Assembly (NCBI RefSeq): GCF_037102585.1
Contig: NW_027043822.1
Span: forward strand, 831,001-895,000
Source: Saccharomycopsis crataegensis
Lineage: Eukaryota; Ascomycota; Saccharomycetes; Ascoideales; Saccharomycopsidaceae
Direction of reading: 5' to 3'
Length of the DNA stretch: 64,000 bases
A program made the position numbers and the translations under genes. The notes below the pieces were generated by a model. It was not told the origin of the DNA, searched no databases, and saw only the letters and a program-made list of their open reading frames with translations. Positions within the stretch are counted from its first letter, which is position 1, and the number at the start of each line of letters is the position of its first letter. Below are positions 20,161 through 28,645 of the stretch, piece after piece.

Positions 20161-21702
20161 ATGTATATGTGGAAAGCTTTATTAAACGTGACGAAAATGA
20201 GGCAAGAACCTGTCTTAGTTTCTAGTCGAATTGTGAATGGCTATCCGGATGCCACTCAAGACATGAACTACAAGAGAGATGATGATCTTTCCCTGTTGCT
20301 TACATCTTATTTTAAGACGAATGAATTGAGAAATAACTTTGATCAAATTACCGAGGGATTTAAGAAATCTATTTTCGAAGCAATCTTAAAATCTGGCAAC
20401 TGTATGATTCCTTGTTTTAATGTCGTTTGTGAAGAAAATGATGAAGTTAAGGGAAATTTTGCAATTATCGATATTGGAGGATCTACTCTTCGAGTTTCAA
20501 TAGTAAAATTCTACGGTGATCGTCAAGCTGAATGTACGATAAATAAATCTTGGTTAATTGAAGATCAAAATAAAAACCTTGACCACAAATTCTTTCAATG
20601 GGTCGCTGAGAATTTTAAATCAGTCGTCCCTGCAGATATCATAGAATCTTTAAAGAATTCTAGAGGTAATATCAAGCTAGGAATTACTTGGAGTTTCCCA
20701 ATTAATCAAACTACATCGCCAAATAGAGGAAACATTTCCGATTTGGGCAAAGGGTTCTCTGTTATTGACGAATTTAAAGAGAAAGATATGAAAGATATCT
20801 TTGAGGAGTCATTTGCAAAAGTTGCTATTCCAGTAGAAGTCTATTCTATTGTCAATGATTCGACTTCTGTACTAATTACTGGATCATATTTCAAAAATGC
20901 GAAATTGGGTCTAGTTCAAGGTACTGGTGTCAATTCTTGTTTTTTAGTTGATTCTTGTTTATTAAATGATACCAAAAAGAATGCTTTACCGGGGAATTCA
21001 GACAATAAAAAGATATTACTTAACTCTGAAGCATCATTTTTAGGTGCCCATTTGAAGGAGTACGTTACTAGTGCCGATGTGAAATTGAATGGTCTCTGGG
21101 ATATTATGGGTGATGGCTCCACTCTTCCTCCTCACTTGACTACCGAGGCCTACGGAGTTTTCCAACCTTTGGAAATTATGACTTCTGGAAGATATATTCC
21201 TGAAATTGTGAGATTGACTGTTGAGAAAATTATTGCTGATGGATATGAATCGTTTGAAGGGGGTGTGCCTAAAGGCCTCGAAGCAGAATATTCATTGACC
21301 GCAGAATGTTTATCAACTTTATATCAATGTGAGAACCTCGAGAGTTTCCAGTCGGCTTTGAATAAAAAATTTCCGGCGAAGGGCTTAAAAATTCAAGACT
21401 TGAATAATTTGAAAATAATAACAAAGGTGATTATTCTTCGTGCTTCCATCATTTTAGCATCCTATATAATTGCCTTGCTTGAAGTTAGTGGAACTACTAA
21501 CATCCCTAATGCGGATATAGCTGTTGTTGGATCAATGCTTGAACATTTTCCAAAATATAAATCAAAAGTTCTTGAAATTTTGGATGTTGAAACAAAGGCT
21601 CGTGGTTTGCCAAAGGTCACATTCAATTTTATAAAGGACAGTAGTATATACGGAGCAAGTATTGCAGCTTACGTTAACCAAAAGAAAATGAGCTTAGATT
21701 GA
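20161..21702 (+). CDS. HXK1: Hexokinase-family N-acetylglucosamine kinase
   Basis: 513 residues. Hexokinase landmarks: phosphate-1 loop FAIIDIGGSTLRVSIV (about residue 101), the sugar-binding segment LGITWSFPINQTT, the catalytic Asp in VNDSTSVLITGSY (about 231-232), phosphate-2 LVQGTGVNSCF, and the C-terminal adenosine-side block IAVVGSMLEHFP. The sequence departs from glycolytic hexokinases (ITWSFP for FTFSFP) as GlcNAc kinases (C. albicans HXK1/NAG5, Trichoderma HXK3) do. Location in the GlcNAc cluster supports phosphorylation of GlcNAc, the first cytosolic step. One in-frame CTG (20293) occurs in DDLSxLL. The exact midpoint of the inverted repeat (21616) falls inside this gene, which is single copy. 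Start uncertain: Met 1 or Met 13. Confidence 0.88.
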   Translation: MYMWKALLNVTKMRQEPVLVSSRIVNGYPDATQDMNYKRDDDLSLLLTSYFKTNELRNNFDQITEGFKKSIFEAILKSGNCMIPCFNVVCEENDEVKGNFAIIDIGGSTLRVSIVKFYGDRQAECTINKSWLIEDQNKNLDHKFFQWVAENFKSVVPADIIESLKNSRGNIKLGITWSFPINQTTSPNRGNISDLGKGFSVIDEFKEKDMKDIFEESFAKVAIPVEVYSIVNDSTSVLITGSYFKNAKLGLVQGTGVNSCFLVDSCLLNDTKKNALPGNSDNKKILLNSEASFLGAHLKEYVTSADVKLNGLWDIMGDGSTLPPHLTTEAYGVFQPLEIMTSGRYIPEIVRLTVEKIIADGYESFEGGVPKGLEAEYSLTAECLSTLYQCENLESFQSALNKKFPAKGLKIQDLNNLKIITKVIILRASIILASYIIALLEVSGTTNIPNADIAVVGSMLEHFPKYKSKVLEILDVETKARGLPKVTFNFIKDSSIYGASIAAYVNQKKMSLD

Positions 21703-22028
21703 GAGATATTAAATTAAATAAATATTAAACTCTATTAGAAATAAATGTTTTTCTTCTACTGACTTGGTAAGATGATTAGTGTAGCGAATGGTTGATATGG
21801 AAAAGGGCTAAGATCGCGATATCAGGTGTCCGGGTGTTTGGTAACTCCGATGCACCCATACATTAAAAATAAAAAAAGAAAGAGAGCGATTAAAGGATCT
21901 TACTCGCTTCATTCGTATTTTATATATTTTTTTTTTTTTTTTTTTGATATGAATGTTGTTTTTGAAATAATGGCAATACCTCTGTTCCAACTCCTCTACC
22001 TTAATAAACTATTTGAAAACTTTTATTG
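21703..22028. other. Region upstream of the RON1-type regulator gene
   Basis: Noncoding, with a T run of about 18 (21930-21947) shortly before the start. No ATGTTGCA motif, unlike the structural genes of the cluster. Confidence 0.5.
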
Positions 22029-24137
22029 ATGGATATGAATATCAACTATAACAGTATCGATGATGAATTTGCTTCTTTGTTCTTACAGGAGCTCCAGAAT
22101 ACTCGTATGATCAACTCTGAACAAGATGAGAATAGGGAAATAGTTAGATCAGAACAAATTCAAACAGAGGTCGGGAATGCAAATGACATCGATCTTAATG
22201 TGAATGCTGGTGGTTTGCCTGTGAATACTGATAATTTGATTGGAAGCTATGCTAGGTATTTGCCGTTGGAAGCTACATTCACTTCAAATTTGCTAGGTTT
22301 TGATGGGCTATCATATCCAACAATTGGCGAACAAAATCTGCAATTTGGAATGATGCTTGTCGATCAAGGGTATAACAATGGAAGCAATGGTAATAGAATT
22401 AATAACTTTGATAATGTTTCTAGTAACAAGTTTAGTAACCTTGCCACAAGCACTGATAGTAATATGATGATCTCCAAGGAATCCGTTGATACTATTGCAG
22501 GAAATGCTGAATCATTTGAAAACATTGATAGTGAAAGCCATAATAAAAATGAACCAGATGATCTAATCAGCAGAAATTCGTTAAATGCAATGGCCAAAAC
22601 AAACCCAGAAGAGTCAATAGTGAAGCATTACCAAACCAAAAATGACCATGGAATCACCATGCAACTAATTTCCAGTACAGTACTATCATTCAGAGACATA
22701 AATAGGGGAAAGCCAATTACAATTAAAAATCTGAAAAATGAAAATATTGGATTAAAATTTGATGGCTTAATAAATGGAAGAATTTTCATTAACCCAGATT
22801 CTTTCAAGAGATTTTCCGAATGCAGAGAAGCAGTTAATGAATCTTTTTCAACTCAACTTTTTTGCTACCGAAGGAATTCCATATCGATAGCTTTTTCGCT
22901 AATTTTTGATTTTATGAAAGTTGGCAAAGGAGAACACTTGTTTCTTGAATCCTTAGATAGCAAGGTTGAGTTGGAAAAGATTAGAATCAAATTGTCTGCG
23001 AGCTTAAGGAAACGAGATAATAATAGTGATAAATTTTCCATAATTAAAAATGAAGAGGAGTTCATAATGCAGCAGCTGGATAGCGATGATAAAATATTAA
23101 AGTTTCATAATAATAGTCTTCAGCTAAACAAGTCTGAGGCCACATTGAGTCTTGAAGATTTAGCTTCAACCAAAAAGAACTGCAAACAAAAGAGCTTAAA
23201 TATCTCGTGGGAACAGATAAGATTTAAATCAGCGACCGCAAATAACCGCCATGATGCTGCAAATAAATTTTATGTCATTATCATAGCGGTTGAATTCATA
23301 GATAAGCAAGGTAGTATTTCAAGCCAAAAATCTTTTGAGTCACAGCCCATCATTGTTAGAGGTCGCAATCCTAGTTTCTACTCAAATAAGGGAGATATAT
23401 TGATTGGGAAAAATAAAAAAGTTCTAAGCCTGCCGATACTTGAGAACAGTGTACAAGAAAACATAAGTGGTGAAGCGTCTCCAGATACCCCGCTTCTCAA
23501 ACGACAAAAGATGGAAACAAAAATGCCACTAGATCTAGAGGTTAAAATGGCAGTCAAAACCCCCAATTCACTCAACAACAATAATCATGGACCACAATTA
23601 AGATTAGGCGAATCTGGTGAAAAGGCGATCACTGAAAAGAATAACAAGGATAATGGAGCTGTAACTGTTACAAGCACAATTTCTAGCACTACTGATCGTA
23701 ATGGCAACTACACTGCTTCTATTGCTCCTAATTATCCCGGTAATTGCAATGCTTCTGATACTGCCAACGCTGCTAATAATGCTACTGCTTCTACTGATAT
23801 CGTCAACATTAACAAAAATAATAGCAACAATGATAATGAAAATATGAATGATAGCAGTGATACTGTTAATTTTGATAATTCTGCTGAAAGTGTTAATCGT
23901 GATGATGATAATGATGATAATATTGATAAAGAAAAACAAAAACAGCAACAAGATGAAACAGGTGAATCCAGTTATGAATATTTTAAAGTTAATGATAATT
24001 ATTATTTGCCACCAGTTGAGGTTGGATATTTCCCTCATCATGTGCACCACAATAAACAGGTATTCAAACCTAACATTATTGCCGGCTCATATTCGCATGC
24101 TACTGAAAATAGGAAGCAATATAATTATTACATTTAA
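22029..24137 (+). CDS. RON1: NDT80-domain transcription factor, RON1 type (GlcNAc regulator)
   Basis: 702 residues from the first ATG (22029). The central part (about residues 200-470) is an NDT80/PhoG DNA-binding domain. The decisive block is WEQIRFKSATANNRHDAANK, then FYVIIIAVEF and QPIIVRGRNPSFYS, matching the Ndt80 consensus (RIQFKSATANN..., P-hydrophobic-VRGRxP). An earlier segment LFCYRRNSISIAF matches the domain's CYRRNYF element. The C-terminal 200 residues are Asn/Asp/Ser/Thr-rich low complexity with runs of Asp. Ndt80-like RON1 controls GlcNAc genes in Trichoderma and Candida and sits in the cluster in filamentous fungi, so the location here is strong support. Meiotic Ndt80 itself is less likely. 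Confidence 0.85.
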   Translation: MDMNINYNSIDDEFASLFLQELQNTRMINSEQDENREIVRSEQIQTEVGNANDIDLNVNAGGLPVNTDNLIGSYARYLPLEATFTSNLLGFDGLSYPTIGEQNLQFGMMLVDQGYNNGSNGNRINNFDNVSSNKFSNLATSTDSNMMISKESVDTIAGNAESFENIDSESHNKNEPDDLISRNSLNAMAKTNPEESIVKHYQTKNDHGITMQLISSTVLSFRDINRGKPITIKNLKNENIGLKFDGLINGRIFINPDSFKRFSECREAVNESFSTQLFCYRRNSISIAFSLIFDFMKVGKGEHLFLESLDSKVELEKIRIKLSASLRKRDNNSDKFSIIKNEEEFIMQQLDSDDKILKFHNNSLQLNKSEATLSLEDLASTKKNCKQKSLNISWEQIRFKSATANNRHDAANKFYVIIIAVEFIDKQGSISSQKSFESQPIIVRGRNPSFYSNKGDILIGKNKKVLSLPILENSVQENISGEASPDTPLLKRQKMETKMPLDLEVKMAVKTPNSLNNNNHGPQLRLGESGEKAITEKNNKDNGAVTVTSTISSTTDRNGNYTASIAPNYPGNCNASDTANAANNATASTDIVNINKNNSNNDNENMNDSSDTVNFDNSAESVNRDDDNDDNIDKEKQKQQQDETGESSYEYFKVNDNYYLPPVEVGYFPHHVHHNKQVFKPNIIAGSYSHATENRKQYNYYI

Positions 24138-25351
24138 ATAGATTCCTATTTTTTTGTCATTAATTGCATTAGGTATTTCGCATGAATAAAATAAATTTAG
24201 AGAAACTTCCTTCCACTATCTATTTCCTTCTCTTCATTTATCCTAGCCTTAAAAAATTAAAGCGCTGATGATACAAGTATTAGCCATATATTTATCCTCT
24301 CTGGTATCCATTAATTAAAGTAGCGCGAACTCACTCTCGTGCTTTTCCTATTGGTTTCTTCGGTCAGCTTGACTTTTCCGGTCAACACTCCTGTTACGGA
24401 CGAAACCGGTGAGGATTTTACTTCAAACCTACGAAGAAAGACGTTGGGGTTGTCGAAGACTGCAAGAAGCCATAAACTGGAATCAGTTTTGCTGGTTTTT
24501 ACTTGTATCTAACAGCACTTTTAACACTTGACTATGTGATGAGGATATCTATTCCTTGGCTTTTAATTTTTGATACAAAGGATGTCTTACACCCTATTCT
24601 CTATATACTGCATGGAATTCTTACTTCCAATTAGCTACCATATAATTCTTATTATAGCAATGTATTCTATTTACTCTTTTCAAAAATCTCCCGACCTTTC
24701 GTTTAGATTTTTTTTAATTTTCGTGTAATTTTTTTTTTTTGCAAAATTTCTTACTGTTCTCTATCTTTTGAAAGCTCTAATGATACTGGCGTGCACAAAC
24801 AACAACGTGATTCAACTTTCTAATACTTTGCTGAATCTTTTACGACTAGCGGCCACTTTTTTCTTTCCTTAGCGGAAAGATAAGGGAACCGAGTCTCTCT
24901 TTTGCGGAAACGTTGCAACATCAGCAAACCTTGTCAATGCAACATGCTGGCATGCATGACGCATCATGCATCGCGTCAACCTTCATGAAAGAACTTTGTC
25001 TTTATGTTGCATTTTGTTGAATAATCAGTCAACGATTTTTCACATTCAGTCAAGAATCCGGAGGATCATCCACGTGAAAGAATACCGAGTCGTCAATCCT
25101 TCTCAAATATTCGAGTATCACCATATACAAGTGAGCTTATCTATCAATGCGCATAACAATGAATGCAGGAGAACAAGAATTTACAAGCCATTGCGTACTC
25201 TTTATCTCGTCAATAAAGCAATTAACAAACATAGAAGACAAACCATTTATAAACAGACTGATTTTCCATATTTTCTTGACTACATATCTTTTTATTTTAT
25301 TTTTTTCATACACAATCATAAGTATATTGAATCTATTGAATAGATATAATC
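24138..25351 (+). promoter_or_regulatory. Upstream region of the secreted cluster protein, three ATGTTGCA motifs
   Basis: Reverse-orientation motif at 24914-24921 (part of the palindrome GTTGCAAC) and 24938-24945, forward motif at 25014-25021. They lie 331-438 bases before the start. The same element occurs before the deacetylase, GH3-GNAT, deaminase and kinase genes, which suggests common control. Otherwise noncoding, with short unconvincing frames only. Confidence 0.55.
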
Positions 25352-27046
25352 ATGCTCGGGTTTACTGTGTTGTCTAGCCTTTTGGTTTTATTATTTTCCG
25401 TCGTTAATGTGCAAGCTGCTCCTGCTGCTGCTTCCAAAAAATATGTGATGAGCAAAAATGCTCAGGATTTGTTTGACACTTCCATGTCATGGCAGGATGG
25501 CTTCTGGGATGAAAACATCGGGTATCTTGTTTCTGCAGACAACACTTTGCCAGGTCGTTATGACTCCCGTCAAAGTGCTTGGTATGCTGTTGGTTTAGTT
25601 GCTAGAAACGGCAATGGTGATGTTGCTAGAGCTGAAAGAATTATTGCTAACCTCTACAAAGGTCAATACAAAGACCCTTCAAAGCAATGGTACGGTGACA
25701 TTCAACAGTGCCCAGATGAGCCAACTCCACAAGAGGGTGTTTACGAACCAAACACATACAACAGTTGGGATCCAAACTGGAGAGATTTCGTTGGCGCTGC
25801 CTTTGTTATTATGATTGAAGATTACGAATACAGATTATCCAAAGAAACCGTTGCTATTATTAAGGAAATGATGTATTTGTTGGCTATTGGTGATCAGTAT
25901 CGTGTTGGTGGTGTTGATGATGACAATTTATATGCAGCTTATTCTAATCCATGGATGATGAGATGTATCTTACAATCTTATGCTGGTTCCTATTTGAATA
26001 ATACCAACATGACCCAATCAGGTGAAAAATGGGGTAAAGAAATCTATGACTTATTCAAAGAATATGACACTTTCTCAGAATTCAACTCTCCAACCTATAC
26101 TGGTGTTGATATGTTTGCTCTTGGTGTTTGGATAAGATATGCTCCTGCAGGTTCTTCATTGCCATCATATGCTGAAGAAATGTTTGGAAGTTTAATGAAT
26201 TTGACTAAATCCTTATACAATGCCAATTTGAAGAATTTCGCTGGTCCATTTGACAGATCCTATGGGTTTGATATGAATCAATACTTTGCTATCACCGCCT
26301 CTACTGTTTGGGGATTGGTTGGCAGGGACTATGCTCCAATGCCTGGCCCTATTTCTGGTATGTTCCATATCTCTGATTTTGGATTTTCTCACTTGATCGC
26401 TTTGGGAATGCCTCAAATTGTTCCATTGATTTCTGAAGATGTTCTTCAATCGTTCATAACCTACCCAGGTGAACACAGCTTCACTAGACAGGCTTACTCC
26501 CCACCATTTGACACATACCCAAGAAACATCAGTGTCTGGTCAAGCGACTACATTCACGTTGGTGGTGAAACTATCATGGAATCTAAAATTGGTGGTCCAG
26601 CTACCTCCTCTTCTGCATACAATCCAGCGGTGATTCAATGGTATGTTAGAGAAGGTAGAATGGGTTATATTACCTTGCATCCAACACAACCGTGGATTCA
26701 TGCAGTTGCTGGTGAAGGTTTCTTGGACATCACCTATCCAAACATCACTAGTGCTTCTGATGGCGCTGCCCCATTCACTTTCTTGGTTTCGGCATTTGAT
26801 GTTTATCCTAATGATAACCTTACTACCATTGCTGACTTGCCAGGCTTGAAAATGGAGGTTTCTGGTAATGTTAATCTTACTAGTGAAATCTTTTACTTTG
26901 ATATTGACAGTAACATCAACGATTTCTGGTCATTTAATTCTACTTGGTCTATGCCAGAAAACTTCACTGGTGTCCCACACATTCGTTTTGACATTACTGA
27001 ATACCCAACTTCTCCAGTTGCTAACTATTCATTAAGTGACTTGTGA
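25352..27046 (+). CDS. Secreted fungal protein of unknown function, lyase-like architecture
   Basis: 564 residues. A clear signal peptide (hydrophobic stretch LGFTVLSSLLVLLFSVVNVQA, cleavage likely at QA-AP) and about ten N-glycosylation sequons, so extracellular or wall-associated. I recognise a conserved ascomycete family rich in Trp/Tyr/Gly (FDTSMSWQDGFWDEN, DSRQSAWYAVGLVARN, YNSWDPNWRDFVG, VGGVDDDNLYAAYSNPW, EFNSPTYTGV, AGPFDRSYGFDMNQY). No function is known to me. The layout, helical repeats with conserved aromatic/acidic turns for 350 residues followed by beta-rich sequence, recalls the (alpha/alpha)6 toroid plus beta-sandwich of polysaccharide lyases; this is inference only. Position and promoter motifs tie it to GlcNAc use. 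Confidence 0.75.
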   Translation: MLGFTVLSSLLVLLFSVVNVQAAPAAASKKYVMSKNAQDLFDTSMSWQDGFWDENIGYLVSADNTLPGRYDSRQSAWYAVGLVARNGNGDVARAERIIANLYKGQYKDPSKQWYGDIQQCPDEPTPQEGVYEPNTYNSWDPNWRDFVGAAFVIMIEDYEYRLSKETVAIIKEMMYLLAIGDQYRVGGVDDDNLYAAYSNPWMMRCILQSYAGSYLNNTNMTQSGEKWGKEIYDLFKEYDTFSEFNSPTYTGVDMFALGVWIRYAPAGSSLPSYAEEMFGSLMNLTKSLYNANLKNFAGPFDRSYGFDMNQYFAITASTVWGLVGRDYAPMPGPISGMFHISDFGFSHLIALGMPQIVPLISEDVLQSFITYPGEHSFTRQAYSPPFDTYPRNISVWSSDYIHVGGETIMESKIGGPATSSSAYNPAVIQWYVREGRMGYITLHPTQPWIHAVAGEGFLDITYPNITSASDGAAPFTFLVSAFDVYPNDNLTTIADLPGLKMEVSGNVNLTSEIFYFDIDSNINDFWSFNSTWSMPENFTGVPHIRFDITEYPTSPVANYSLSDL

Positions 27047-27555
27047 TTTAGTTAAACTATTTTTTATTTTTTTTTTGCTTTTTAATTTCAACTTGCTTTT
27101 ATTCTTAGAAAAACTTTTTATCTTCTCCTCCTTCGAGACTTAAGTCTTTCATTTTTTCCTTTTATACCAAAATTACTTCGATTTGGAACTTCAAACGAAT
27201 TAATTACTTTTATGAAATATTTATATATTCTTCTTAATATAAAATATTAAAGATTTCCCTTATAAGACTTCTGAGAACTATGTAAAATTTTTGAAACTAG
27301 AACATTTTTTTTATCCTTCTTCTTTATCTCAGTAATCAATCTCGTTGGTTGACTACTATAGTGAGAGAATGATAAAACACGCAAATATATCTTGATCAAA
27401 AATCGAAAACAGAAAACCAACAATAGGTACGTACATGTTCGCATAACAAAGTACAAATACAATAGAACTGTGATCTATTTCGCTTCTGCATTCTGTTTAA
27501 CTGTTTTGGTATGTTTATCGGTAACTTACTGATTTGTCAGATATCCGCCAACATG
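27047..27555. other. Unique spacer edge between the secreted-protein gene and right arm
   Basis: Noncoding AT-rich sequence. The right arm begins at 27556. This sequence replaces the distal deaminase promoter found in the left copy. Confidence 0.55.
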
Positions 27556-27778
27556 CATTTATGCAGGTGCACAAAAGAAAAAACAGAATGCAACATTGGA
27601 AGCACATTAATGAGCAATTGCAACATAATAACCAAAAAGGGGGATGAGGAACAGCTATTGACGATTTATCACGCTTATAAAAAGTTATTAAAGAAAACTC
27701 ATCTCTCCAGGTTTCTTTTATTCCGCTTCTTCTTTCACATCCTATTATACCGACACGCACACATACACATTCCTCATA
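27556..27778 (+). promoter_or_regulatory. Deaminase promoter in the right arm, two ATGTTGCA motifs
   Basis: Reverse-orientation motifs (TGCAACAT) at 27589-27596 and 27619-27626, 153-190 bases before the start. Upstream context beyond 27556 differs from the left copy, so the two deaminase genes could differ in expression. Confidence 0.55.
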
Positions 27779-28558
27779 ATGGTTCAACTTATCGCGTACC
27801 AATCCAAAGACCAAGGTGCAGCATTTGTGGCTGAACACATTGCTGAAAAAATCAATGAGTTCCAGCCAACAGAATCAAAACCATTCGTCTTGGGCTTACC
27901 AACAGGATCCTCTCCTGAACCAGTGTATAAGCACTTGGTTGAATTGTACAATGACAAGAAAGTCTCCTTCAAGAACGTTGTGACTTTCAACATGGACGAA
28001 TACTGCGGCCTTGAACCATCAAACGACCAATCCTATCATTACTTCATGTACAAGAACTTGTTCAACCACATAGACATACAAGAGAAGAACATCCATATCC
28101 TCAATGGGTTGGCTGATGATTTTGAAAAAGAATGTCAATCCTACCAAGAAGAAATTGCCAAATATGCCCCATTCCAGATATTCATGGGTGGGGTAGGGGC
28201 CAAGGGCCATATCGCATTCAATGAAGTTGGATCAGCCAGAGATTCCCAGACCCGTAAAGTCGAGCTTGAAGAATCAACCATCAATGCCAACTCCCGTTTC
28301 TTCAACGATGATCTTTCGAAAGTCCCTCGTTATGCGTTGAGTGTCGGAATCTCCACAGTGCTAGATAACTCCAAAGAAGTCATAACATTGGTATTTGGCA
28401 GTTCCAAAGCCCAAATTCTTAATAAAACATTAAACTCTCCAATAAGCTCAGACATCCCAAGCACTTTCCTTAGAGATCACAAGAACTCTTTAATAGTGTG
28501 CGATTCGGAAGCATGTGCAGAATTGCCTGAATCCGCAGTTGAAATTTCTAAACTATAG
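27779..28558 (+). CDS. NAG1: Glucosamine-6-phosphate deaminase (right copy)
   Basis: 259 residues, identical in protein sequence to the left copy at 14674-15453. It carries the same Lys 142 (codon AAG within GGGGCCAAGGGCCAT) at the site of E. coli NagB Asp141, and the same conserved Asp 73, His 144 and Glu 149. Because both copies are identical, the substitution either predates the duplication or was spread by gene conversion. Confidence 0.9.
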   Translation: MVQLIAYQSKDQGAAFVAEHIAEKINEFQPTESKPFVLGLPTGSSPEPVYKHLVELYNDKKVSFKNVVTFNMDEYCGLEPSNDQSYHYFMYKNLFNHIDIQEKNIHILNGLADDFEKECQSYQEEIAKYAPFQIFMGGVGAKGHIAFNEVGSARDSQTRKVELEESTINANSRFFNDDLSKVPRYALSVGISTVLDNSKEVITLVFGSSKAQILNKTLNSPISSDIPSTFLRDHKNSLIVCDSEACAELPESAVEISKL

Positions 28559-28645
28559 TAATATTACACTACATACATTAATATACAAATAAATAGCTGT
28601 TTTCTCTTGATTAAAGAATATTAATTATAATACAAACGTAAATAT

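Noticed and set aside
22029-24137. Meiotic Ndt80 rather than RON1
   Set aside because: The DNA-binding domain alone does not exclude it, but location in the GlcNAc cluster makes RON1 the better call.
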